Shown here in pieces: positions 11,301-20,974 of a DNA stretch of 64,000 nt. The notes beneath the pieces were generated by a model. It saw nothing but the letters and a program-made list of their open reading frames with translations, ran no database searches and had not been told where the DNA came from. The position numbers and the translations under genes are program-made. Origin of the DNA: Edaphochlamys debaryana (lineage: Eukaryota; Chlorophyta; Chlorophyceae; Chlamydomonadales); assembly GCA_016858145.1 (NCBI GenBank), contig JAEHOE010000038.1, positions 744,001-808,000 on the forward strand, in the 5' to 3' direction. Positions within the stretch are counted from its first letter, which is position 1. Each line of letters begins with the position of its first letter.

Positions 11301-14300
11301 GTCCTAATCCCCAGATCCTGTACCTGGACGACCAGATCCGCGTGGCGCAGTTCCTGCCCTCGGATCTGCAGGACAGCGAGCGCGACGAGGTGGGCAGCGA
11401 GGGAGGGACAAAGTGGCCTGGGCGGGGGAAGGCGAGTTACTCCTGGGTGCCGTACCATACCTACCCGAGGGGCTTCACCCTGCCTGGGCTGAGGGCTTGG
11501 CGGGGTCTCGGCCGGGGGTCACGGGTGCGAATGCTGTGTCGCCTCCCTCCCTGCTGTATCGCCTGGGGCAGCTTCTGGCGAGGACGGCATGCGGCGCTGC
11601 ACCTGCTTTGACGCCTGCCGAGGGGGCTTGTCGCGGACAGCTTCTGGGACCAAGGCACCCACACTGACGTTTCCATCACTCCTCCCGCAGAACGGCGGCG
11701 GCGACAGCGAGGACATCGTGTTTGTGTTCCAGCGCGTGAACGCCCCCGCGGAGGAGGACGAGCCGGTGGGTGGGGCCGGTGGCCGCCAAGGGCTCGGGTT
11801 TCAGCACAACCGGAGGCCTCGATCTTTTGTTGGCGCTACAAGGGGTCCTGGAGCGACTCTCTGCGGCGGTGGGGTTGGAGCCGGGAGCGGTGCTGGGGGC
11901 GAGGGGCTGTCAGCGGGCTGGCGGTGGCGGTGGCGGTGGCGGTGGGAACCGCTGCGGTCGGTCGGTTGGTACGCTTCGTCAGCGAGCGACAGTCTGGAGA
12001 CAGTGGGGGCATGCCGCCGCACAGCCACTGCCCACCTCGGGGTTCAAGTGGCTGGAATTCTTGCAGCAAGGCCCTGCAACTTTCGGCGCATTGCGTGGGA
12101 GATTGGAGGCAGATGTCGGAAAGCCATGTTGCCCCGCTCACCACCGCAGAAGGCCGCCGCGCCCAAGGCCGCGCCCCGCGCCGCCCCCAAGCCCGCGCCG
12201 AGGCGCGTGGTGGTTGAGGAGGACGAGGACGAGGAGGAGGAGGAGAAGCCCGCCTTCACCCGCATCTCGTCTCCCTTCGGGGCCTTCGGCGGCAGCCGCA
12301 AGCTGGAGAGCCCCGCCACGGTGGCCGAGCGCCAGGTGAGATCGCGTACGGCATTGGATCGCGCCGTACGACAGATGAGGTTGTGGGGCCCTGCGGCGAG
12401 GAATCAGGAGGGCGGACATCGGGCAAAGGAACCCCGGGCCGTGGGAAAAGGCTTGACGGGCCCCATAGCACGCCCCGTTTGGAGTGCGAAGGGAGGTACA
12501 TCGCAAGCCAGCATGGCAAGGGCGGGATGGCGAAGGGCCACACAGGTCTGGGCCACGCCATGGCTGTCTGCGCACCAAGGAGCCCCAACAGGGTTCCGGG
12601 AGCTGAGCAGGAACATAGCTTCATAGGTTCATTAACCTCAGCACTACACGGAGCCTGCCTTGACGCTTTTGGTCTTGGCTACGGCGTCTAACGAACTCTG
12701 CCCTGTCGTACGGTTTGCCGTACAGGTGCGCGAGCAGCTGCAGCGCGGCGGCACCGCCAAGCTGCCCACGCCGCCGCCGTCGCCGACCCGGAAGCTGGCG
12801 CCGCCGGCCCCCGCCGTGGTGACCCGCAGCGGCTCTGCCAAGGTGGCGGCCGCCCCCGGCACCCAGAAGGGCAAGCCCGTGCCCGTGGAGGACCCGCGGT
12901 GAGGGCGGAGGGCTTGGGTCTGAGTACAGCTTCAGTCAAAACCTTAGTCAGAGGTTCGTTGTGCGGTTAGGGCGGAGCCCGTGGAGGACCTGCGGTGAGG
13001 GCGGAGGGCACGCCTCGGTACATCTCCTGGGATCAGGGCAAGGGGGTCGCGGACAAGGCTGGGAGAGTCGAGGGAAGGGGGGCTGGCGAAGGCGGGACCA
13101 CGATCGTGGGTGGGGTGCAGGGCCAAGAGCCTGCAAGGGTCTGGTTGGTAGGAGGAGGGGAGGGCTCATTCCCGTGCTCAACAGCTGCTCCCTGCCCCGG
13201 CCCCCTTGTGCCCCAGTGAGGCCCGCCGCCGCCAGCAGGAGGAGGAGCGCGCCCGCAAGGTACGCAATAGCGTGCCGGGGGCGGTAAAGGCGCTGTCATA
13301 GAAGCAGGCCAGGGCGGCTTGCGCAGCGGCTTGACGGTGGAGGTGGCAGGAGGGCGGTGACAGGAGGGCCCCAAAGGCGCTGTCATGAAAGCAGGCCAGG
13401 GCTTGTAGCTTTAAATAGCTTGAAGCGTTTGTAGAAGGGGCTGCGCGAGAGACTCGAAGCCGAGCGGGGCCATCGAGGCATGGCAAGACTGTTAGCTTGG
13501 GGGCTTCCATGCTCAGTCCCTACGCCGCCCCTGCTCTGCCCGTCCCCCGTCCCCAGGCGGCTGAGGCCGAGGCCCGCGCCGCTGAGGCCAAGAAGTCCGC
13601 CGCTGCCAAGGAGGCCGAGGCCAAGAAGATCGCCGCCCAGAAGGAGGTGGAGAAGAAGAAGGCCGAGGCGGAGGCCAAGAAGGTGGCGGCGCTCAAGGAG
13701 GCGGAGGCCAAGGTGCGTTGGGGCTAGGGTACATAAGTGCAGGAAATGGGGGTGAATGGGTGCCCGGGGCAGGAGGGGCGTGTGGGGCTTGCGGGAGAGG
13801 GCTGCCTGAAGACATGGCTTGAATGGAGGCTTGCCCAGCGTGTTTGTAGGCCACTAGCTGTCATGGCCGGCCCCAACCCGTGACGGGGCTGGGCCCATAG
13901 AGCCCCCACCCGCCCGCGTATCAATCTTTACAACCCCGGCGCTCACCACCGCACGTTCCCGTGCCGCCCCGCGCGCCCCTCGTCCGGCCCGCAGAAGGCC
14001 GCCGCCGCCAAGGAGGCCGAGGCCAAGCGCATTGCCGCCCAGAAGGAGGCGGAGGCCAAGAAGCAGGCGGCCATTCGGGAGCTCCTGGCGGACCTGGCGG
14101 AGGAGATCAAGGAGCGCACCGCCGCCGCCAGGGACGCCCTCAAGGAGCTCAAGTGAGCAGGGGCCCCCCGGTGGTGCGGGTTTGGGGTTGTGGAGGGTAG
14201 CCTGCAGGTGCCAAGGTCCATGTGGTGGGGATGGGGCGGTAGAAAGCTGTCGGATCCACGGAGGCCAAGAGTCTGACGAGGCGGCGAAGAAGGAGTTCGA

Positions 14301-14726
14301 CGTGTGGCCCTTGCCTGCCCCTGCCCTCCCTCAGGGACATTGAGCGCTCCGCGGCCGCCGGGCTCAAGGAGGTGTCGGGCGCCCGCTCCAAGGTGGAGGA
14401 GGCGGAGTCGGACGTCAAGTCCGTGCAGGTGCGGAGGGCGCAGCGGCGGGTGCAGCGCCTGTGCTTCCGGGGACTCCGTGTGTGCGGACAACGCAGGCTG
14501 TGCGGTGCGGACAATGCAACACACACATTGGGCGCTGGGCTCCTTCCCACCGCGCCGCCAACCGCTCTCCTAACCCCTGCCCCCCGTGAACCTACAACGC
14601 CTGCAGGACGCGCTCGACGCCGCCCTGGCGAAGCGCAACGCCGCCGCCAAGGACGCCCAGGCTGCCAAGGACGTTGTGGTGGCGGCGGAGAAGGCGCTGC
14701 GCACCGTTGTCACCGGCAAGAAGTAA
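8303..14726 (+). CDS. Plastid lipid-associated protein (PAP/fibrillin) with long coiled-coil tail (576 aa, 14 exons)
   Basis: PAP/fibrillins are lipocalin-like proteins of plastoglobules and thylakoids. Exons: 8303-8596, 8967-9035, 10009-10107, 10500-10607, 10995-11075, 11315-11389, 11691-11765, 12150-12335, 12726-12898, 13217-13259, 13557-13712, 13995-14152, 14335-14428 and 14607-14726. Residues 1 to about 50 are a transit peptide (ASARPASRAIPRVACK). Residues about 68-265 carry the PAP pattern: DLIQLTAFTDAG, LLFGEWQVLFSS, NVVEYKTLGFLPG, GEVQAGVGGAI, IKILYLDDQIRVAQ, IVFVFQRV. Then come an acidic/proline-rich linker and, from about residue 388, a Lys/Glu/Ala-rich stretch with repeats such as AKEAEAKKIAAQKE that should form a long helix. 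That tail is not part of the usual family architecture. Intron 2 contains repeats described separately. Membership is read from motifs, not from a search. Confidence 0.88.
9199..9350 (+). repeat. Repeat in intron 2 of the PAP/fibrillin gene, related to 15450-15616
   Basis: The stretch around CCTCAGCCCTGCCGAGCAGC, on through a GGAGGTCGCGCGCGGCGCA motif, recurs on the opposite strand at about 15450-15616 with clear similarity over at least 90 bases. It lies within the 973-base intron 2, the longest intron of this gene. Confidence 0.7.
9460..9625 (+). repeat. Short direct repeat inside intron 2
   Basis: A segment of about 38 bases starting GACACAGCGCGCCGC occurs at 9460-9497 and again at 9588-9625, differing at few positions and both followed by GGGCTGGCGGAGA. 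The copies are 128 bases apart. Confidence 0.65.
12704..12725 (+). repeat. Small inverted repeat abutting a 3' splice site
   Basis: GTACGG-TTTG-CCGTAC at 12708-12723 is a perfect six-base stem with a four-base loop, and its right arm runs into the AG (12724-12725) that ends the intron before exon 9. Flanking CTGT and ACAG bases can extend the stem. Confidence 0.5.
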
Positions 14727-15383
14727 GCGCGCCCTGAACAGCAGATGCAGGGTGGCGACGTCGTTCTTGGGGAGGCCGCGCGTGTGGCTTTTGTGGGCAG
14801 TCGCGCCTAGCATGGGCGCCGAGCGGAGTGCGGCGTCCGAAAGCGAAGCGGGCCTCAGTGCGTTTCGCTGAAGGCGGGTGGTTGGAAGTAGCTCGGACAA
14901 GGCTTGGAGTCTGGAGTCGTGAAGCTGACGGCGGTGTCGAGGTGGCGCGCTGTTGTGTCAGCTCGGGGTGTAGAGGAGCTTGGTAGGAGGCGGGACAGGC
15001 GCTTCGAGCGTTGCGTGGAGTCGGGACCCGGGTGGGCGTGTTGGGGCAAGGCGGGCTCTGTTGGACAACCGGTAGTCGAAGGCTATGCAGGGGGCCCCGT
15101 TGAGGGTGCGGCACTGGGTATGGAAGCCCTGCGAGCCCAGAAGCGCCCCATGAGGACGCACTGGCAGAGGAGAGAGGTCCGCACAGAAGTAGTTAGGGCA
15201 GGGCAGGCGCCGCAATGTGAGATGTCATCTGAGAGTACGGTACGAAGGCTGTACGACGCTGTACGATGGTTGCAAGGGTCGGCGCGCTTGCTGGTATGAC
15301 GTACCAGGGTTTTGTCTCGGAAGCGCAGCAGCAGCCAGGTTTCAAGGGCCCCGCGTCAGGATTGGATTCTGGCCCTCAAGAGG
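14727..15383 (+). other. 3' region of the PAP/fibrillin gene
   Basis: No gene seen. GTAC-containing motifs cluster at 15238-15305. The nearest sense TGTAA is at 15399-15403, at the edge of the duplicated element, so the poly(A) site may lie in or next to that element. Confidence 0.35.
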
Positions 15384-15748
15384 AGATCGGGCCAATGGTG
15401 TAACACGTCCCTGTTGCATCCCCAGTGTCCATCCACCGCGGCGCTACAGCTCCCGAGCGCAGCCCTGCCGCTGCTGTGGCAGTCACAGGACCACCGCTGC
15501 GACTTCCAGAGACGCCGCAGGAGCGATGCGCCGCGCGCGACCTCCACCCCGCAGCCCCACGGTTCGCACGGCCAGCCCGCAGACGCTGCTCGGCAGGGCT
15601 GAGGAGCTCCGGGGCCCCCGAGGGGAAGAAGTTGAAGAAGGCCTGCACCTTCACGGTGCCGCGGGCGCTGCGGCCAACGCGCTTGCAGGCCACGCAAGGG
15701 ATCGCCCACGAGGCAGGCCTTGCGGACGCCCCAGCGCTGAAGGCCCTG
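15384..15748 (-). pseudogene. Inverted partial copy of the PAP/fibrillin transit-peptide exon joined to the intron-2 repeat
   Basis: Read on the minus strand, 15748-15625 matches 8323-8457 of exon 1 of the PAP/fibrillin gene: it encodes AFSAGASARPASWAIPCVAC, then KRVGRSAR and VQAFFNFF. There are few substitutions and one in-frame four-codon deletion (AQRR lost). It then runs directly, without the rest of the gene, into a copy of the repeat found at 9199-9350. A frame of 152 codons (15834-15376) stays open across the junction. An element with GATCGGGCCAA occurs on both sides (near 15386 and 15852), as if the insertion were flanked by imperfect direct repeats. Whether it is expressed cannot be told. 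Confidence 0.75.
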
Positions 15749-15848
15749 AGGCCCCCTGAGGGCCCCAGCGTGCGGTCTGGGTTTTGGCCGTCAGGGGGAA
15801 AGGAGACACGGGAGACGAGCGACGCGACAAGCATGGGGGGGGGCCGTC

Positions 15849-16678
15849 AGGGGATCGGGCCAAAGGACATGTTGCATGGTGTAACCCGTACGTGTTGTAA
15901 CGCCCCCCCCCCACGGTTGTATGCTGCAAGTCCGAGCCCGCACGCCACAAAGCAATAGTTGCCTTGTCCGCATAAAGCTGTCCATGCGTCCAAGCAACAG
16001 CCTTCACAACAATCACCGTCTGCGTAAAGCACAAGCATGCGTAACGTCCGGGCTCTGCTCTTGTACGCATATTGCAGCGTGCCCGAATGAGCCCAGAGAC
16101 TGACCCGCAGATGGAACCCAATCTTGATCAATCCACTGTCCAAGTGTCAGAGGGGCCTTGGGCCTCGCTTCAACTGAAGTCACCCCCAACCGATCGTGTT
16201 GTCACAGGGATGGCCAGAGCTGAGCACACAGGGCGGCCACCATACTACGCACGCCTCTCTCTCAGCTATATGCACAAGCGTCTTGCACCACCGCCCCACG
16301 CAGCCCCACGCCCCACGCAGCCCCACGCAGCCCCATGCCCGGTCAATGTCCCGTTTGCGCACGTGTAAGTTTCAGTAGTGCAGCAGCAACTCATCCGTCT
16401 GCAGATCCGTACAGCGCCCGTCAATGTTGATACATAAGCGTCTGCTGAGGCCTCTTGAGGTCTCGATGCCATGGCAAGTACCCCATACGCATGAACACGA
16501 AGAAGAGGGCCCCCCAGCGGCCCGCCCCATCGAGAATCGTTTTGGATGTCCCACAAATGTCATTTGTCATCCTGGCCGAAGCGGCTTGAGCCATGCCTGA
16601 GCCCTGTTCGGCGCTGCCACAGTGTAATGCGTAGCTATCACATAAGAGACAATCGACCGCCGGCCGCGCTTCGCCTCC
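15849..16678. other. Intergenic, with a short CCCCACGCAG tandem repeat
   Basis: No supported gene. A tandem array of CCCCACGCAG-type units lies at 16294-16340. Two sense TGTAA pentamers at 15885 and 15896 sit close together. Confidence 0.4.
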
Positions 16679-18606
16679 TCAGCTGCCCCCGTCCGCAGGC
16701 AGTGGCACGGACATGGACGGATGTATCCTGGAGCTCGCCGCCTTCCCCAGCCGGCTCTCGCCCTGCACCCTGCTCAGGGCTCGGCCTGCCGGCAAGGTAG
16801 GTAGGGACCCCGGCTGGCTGGGGCTGCGAGGGCGCTGCAGCGAGGGCCCGCGCTGCACGAAGCCGCCGCCCGGGCTGCTGCCTGGGGAGCCGGGGGTGGC
16901 GGGGGCGGAGCTGCCGATCATGGGCAGCGCGTGGTCGCCGCTGCCGGGGCGGCCGCGGGCCATCGCGTTGTCCTCGGCGTCGCTCGCCCAGCCGTTGTAG
17001 CTGCGAGGCGAGATATTGCGGGGAGGATCAGGGTGGGTGAGACGGATCGAGAAGAGTGCAGGGGGCTTGGCAGGCCCCATCAGGCTTCGTTCCTCGCCTC
17101 GCCGCCCACTTGGAGAAGTGGCGCAGTCGCCCTTCTGGGTTGAACCTTCTTGGCCCACATCTCGCCCGCACCATCACATCCGCGTCATGCCTACATCCCC
17201 TTCTGCCACCCGCTCACCTGTGCCGCGCTGGGAGGAAGGGCGACTCCCTGCCATCCCGGGGCTGCGTCCCCACGCGGACCAGCACGGGCAGCGGCGAGGT
17301 GCGCCCCGAGTTGCCCGGGGGGGACTGCGCGTCCAGCTCCGCAGTCAGCGCCGAGCTGCGGCCGTCCAGACTCCCCAGCTTGAACGTGGCTGTGGGATAA
17401 TTGGAACAGGGTACCCGTGACAGCTTGGGGTTTGTGGCCGAAGGTGACCGAGCTGGTTGAGCGGGTTGCATTGCCGGAAAGGCAAGGTCGGCCCCGTGGG
17501 CTTCTCACAGCGGCGTGGCGGCGTCTTCGCCATAGCCCGAACTGGCCCGAACCCACCGTTCAGCCGTCCCGAAGGGGGGCAGCGCTCGAAGTGGTGTCGG
17601 TGCACGATAATGGAGGTCTTAGTCAGGGCTGCACGGCAAGGTGAGGACGTGGGGTGAAAAATGTTAGGCGCTAAAGTGTTATCTTCGCAGCGGCCTAACA
17701 GGCAGGGCGGCAAGCACCTTGCCTCCGTGCCAGCTCAGGGCCCCGAACGGCGCGTGTTAGCGCCACGGGTCTATTTGCGAACGTGCCCCCCTTGCGGGTG
17801 CGACGGTTGTGACTGGGGGGTGAGAGCCCTGCCCGAATGCACACTCCAATGCCCTCTCACCCAGGCGTCGGCTGTAGATCGGAATCCAGCGGATGTTCCA
17901 GGCATGCATTGAAGGGCAAAGGACAAGGAGCACGCCGGGCTGAGACACACAGGTAAAGGCTGAAGGCACTCAAAGCAAGATCTTTTCCAACGCAGACTGT
18001 GTGTTCTGAGCTCCCCAGGAGCCCCCGTGTCCCTGTCAACTCCCGTGCCTGCTGTACACGCACCCAATCCGGCCGCAGATAGGTCTCCCTGTACAATAGT
18101 GCGTCAACGCACCTCGAGGCTTTCTGCTTGGCCCAGTCCGCCACGCGGCGCGAAACCGGCGATTTGTCATCGTCCGATGTGATCACCTCCACGTTTGTGT
18201 TCATGACGGGCTCTGACGTGGAGGTCTTCAGCCCCAGGCCGCTGCCCAGGCGCATGAGTGCGGTGGAGAGCCTCCTCGAGATGCTGCGTGGGGGCGGGGA
18301 GTGAGGGGAGTTGGTATGTTGGGAGACAGCACTGGGGACTTGGGGACGCAGACAGGAGGGCTTCCGGTGCTGTGAACACCACCTACTACCACCTGACCGT
18401 TCCCTGTGCAGACCCGAACCCGCAACGCAAGGGGTTCTAAACTGCGCGCCCAGCACTGACCTCTTGCCCCAAGAGACGGGAGACATCGGCACCCCGCCGC
18501 TGGTGCTGGTGCGTGCGGGCCGGGGGCTCTCGCTCTCCTGCACGCTGTGGTGCGTTGGGCACGGGGCACGGGATATGGGCAGGGTGAGGACGGGTCGATG
18601 AAACAT
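16679..18606 (-). CDS. Hypothetical protein, weak gene model
   Basis: Four segments with plausible minus-strand splice sites and coding character can be linked. They are a possible first segment from the ATG at 18606 (MFHRPVLTLP) through SPVSWGK; one near 18285-18112 (ISRRLSTALMRLGSGLGLKT, ITSDDDKSPVSRRVADWAKQ); one near 17391-17217 (FKLGSLDGRS, VLVRVGTQPRDG); and the last from 17000 to the stop at 16679 (YNGWASDAEDNAMARGRPG ... MSVPLPADGGS). The product is Ser/Pro/Arg-rich and looks disordered; I recognise no domain. The start is uncertain because a good acceptor (near 18548) could mean a further upstream exon. It could also be the remnant of a longer gene. Confidence 0.35.
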
Positions 18607-20360
18607 CCACAACGGTAGCGGGCGGGGCCGGAGACGGGGTTTTCTGTCCGCTATGCCACTACAGTCCGCTAGCGGAGACGTTGGCGGCGGGACGTGCTTA
18701 TGGCGGTTGGGCCTTGCAAGGGTCGATGCCGTAGCCGTAGCTGTGGTGGTCCGGCCGGCTATGTCCGGCCGAGGCGGTCAGACGCCTGACAAGCGCACCA
18801 CCTCGTGTAGTGCGGGGTTCCAACGGATTAATGGCCGGGTGTGAGCCCGCGTGCCGTGGTGCGGGCTGGTGGTGGAGAGGGCCGAGGGTTGCACGGAGCC
18901 AGACTCGAACATTGGGCCCCCTGGGGGGGACCACGGGGCTCAGCCCTTGTCCTGCCTTCGGGCAGCCACCCTTGTCTGTCCGCGGGGCGCAACCCGGTAG
19001 CCGCTGAGCGGGCCGCCGTGTCAGGGTGCTTCGCCGCGAAGCCGCATGTACCCCTGTCCCTGAACGCGCCCTTGTTGCACTTCGTGTAGACCACGTCCCC
19101 CCTCTGCTCACCCGCCCTGCCAGGACCGCCGATGGGGCCGGGGACTGCTCGCTCTGAGTTTGCACAAGCAAGCCACGGGGTGGGGAGGTGGGGTCAGGAG
19201 TAGGGTCACTGGAAAGCTGTGGAGCGGGGCTCGCGTTGGGGCTGTATGGCGCGTGCACGAACTGCACTTAGGCAGGATCTCTCCGCTCTGCGAGTTCGCG
19301 GGAAGGGGAGACGAGTGTCTGCAGAAAAGCAAGCTGCCTGTGGCACGTGCTGGTGCTGGTGAGTGCTGGTGAGTGCTACGCCACTGCGTCGGGCTGGCTT
19401 CACCAGGAGCGCTCTTCTCGCCACAACTTACGCCGGGGTGCAGGTGGGCGAGGCGCCGTCCGGGGGGCAGCCATCGCTGCGGGTTCGGGCGTGAAGGAGG
19501 TGGGAAGCGCGAACTCCTTATGCTGGCCGGTCTGGAGCACAGACGGTTAGGCAGGCCGTGTCTGGGCCTGGGAGTCAATTGTCGGCCAGGATTGCAGCTT
19601 TAAAGCCTCAACTTGAAACCGCTGGGGCACGAGGTATTGCCGCGGAACGGCGGGGATGGCATGCGCCTGCGGCATGCTGGCCTCGCACCTTCGACAGCCC
19701 TCCACAGGATCATCATCTCGAAGCTCTTGTGTTGTAGAAGTGCGTAGCGCAGAGCGCAAGGTGGCAGGGCTAGGAACGCTTCCGCCTGGGCGACTCATCC
19801 CAGAGACTGCTCCCCCGCCCTAGTCAGGATCAGCGGCAGCCAGGACGAGTCATTTACGTTGCTATGATCTTATATGATGCCACTGGCAGGGTCTTCATGA
19901 AGGAAACAGGCGCCTGAGTATGCGAGCTGCACTGTTCCGCTCAAGACCGTGAAAGCGTACTGTTGTAGCGACCGATCATGCAGGAAGTTGCGCAGCGTCT
20001 ATAGTTGCCACCACGCGGTGAGTTTGCAGGCGGTACTGCCAATTTGGTCGCTCTTCAATCCGTGCTCGCAAGTTTCACAACATGGCTGCTATGATGCGAC
20101 ACCCGCGCACAAACTGGTTTGCGTGGCTAATCTGGCCAAAGCGTCCCCTGGGCCGGCGTAGGCATTGGCATGTGCGCATGTCTGGGCATGTCCTTGTCCT
20201 TGTGAGATGCTCCTTAGTCCCCTGGCATCGGCACATGGTGGGTTCCCTCTAGAACTACAAGTCACGATCAGCTGTGGGCCGTGAGGCACCTTGATTTGAA
20301 CCGACAGGGCTGTCCCTGCCCCCACGGCCCCACGTCAAGCCCCTCGGCCCTCCCACAGGT
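18607..20360. other. Intergenic, no supported gene
   Basis: About 1.75 kb without a convincing gene. One minus-strand segment (about 19094-18990, VVYTKCNKGAFRDRGTCGF) follows an acceptor-like AG and has protein-like composition, but I cannot connect it to neighbours or recognise it. Confidence 0.35.
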
Positions 20361-20740
20361 CGTCTCCTCGCCGCGCGTAGTCTGCGGAAAACGCCCTACG
20401 CCACATCACAACCAAGCGCTTCGCTTCGTTGATGTTCTTCTACCCCTCGGGGCGTCCCTTCCCATTGCCCTCGCGGGCCCTCCCGGACAGTCCCGGTTCA
20501 CAGGCGACAGCGACAACAAGGTGTTCACCTACAGGTCTGCGTAGTTTGCGACCACGCCCTACGCGGCTACGCCCCTCAACCAAGCGCTGCGCTTCGTTGA
20601 TGTCTTCTATCCCCACGTCAAGCAGCTTTGCCTGAGGGGAACCTTGAGCCCAGGTTGTGCCTGTTGCCCTAATTTACAGCCAGCACCGACCGTCATGCAT
20701 GAATACCAGCTGAATGAGAAGATCCTGGCCTGGAGTGAGT
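20361..20740 (+). pseudogene. Possible decayed gene fragment with a duplicated segment
   Basis: Two related segments at 20391-20445 and 20553-20615 both begin ACGCCCTACGC and contain CAACCAAGCGCT, then CGCTTCGTTGATGT. The second can be read as TPLNQALRFVDVFYPHVKQL; the first has lost five bases and is out of that frame early on. AG dinucleotides after pyrimidine runs precede both. A third piece (20695-20735, MHEYQLNEKILAW) is followed by a donor-like GTGAGT. This looks like exons of an unknown protein in decay, or an unfinished model; I do not recognise it. Confidence 0.3.
20674..20678 (-). terminator. Candidate TGTAA poly(A) signal of the 1669-residue protein gene
   Basis: TTACA on the plus strand reads TGTAA on the minus strand, about 300 bases downstream of the stop codon at 20975. 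Confidence 0.45.
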
Positions 20741-20974
20741 TGAGGCCCTTGCCATCCCTGCGTCTTGCTCCCCGCCAGCCGTGTCAGTCAGCTTCCACTT
20801 CCTACTTGCGGCACTGCTCCTCATCTCGTCGGAGCTTAGGCGCTGTAGTCATAAGTCCATAACCGCACCAGCGCTCCTGAGACCCACACGTTTGTCCAGG
20901 TTGCTGTCAACCTCCATCCCACTTTGCACCACCTCCGAGCCACGCCAAGGTGCCTACCCGTTCCCCAAGCCCTA

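Noticed and set aside
16294..16340. Possible CRISPR-like or telomeric repeat
   Set aside because: Only a short CCCCACGCAG tandem repeat; no spacers and no match to the TTTTAGGG-type algal telomere.
18828..19094. Cysteine-containing minus-strand frame (VVYTKCNKGAFRDRGTC)
   Set aside because: Looks protein-like for about 30 residues but cannot be joined to neighbours and I recognise no zinc-finger or transposase pattern; mentioned only in the intergenic entry.
20281..20544. Plus-strand frame of 87 codons as a real gene
   Set aside because: The duplicated segment inside it is frame-shifted against its partner copy, so decay is more likely than an intact gene.
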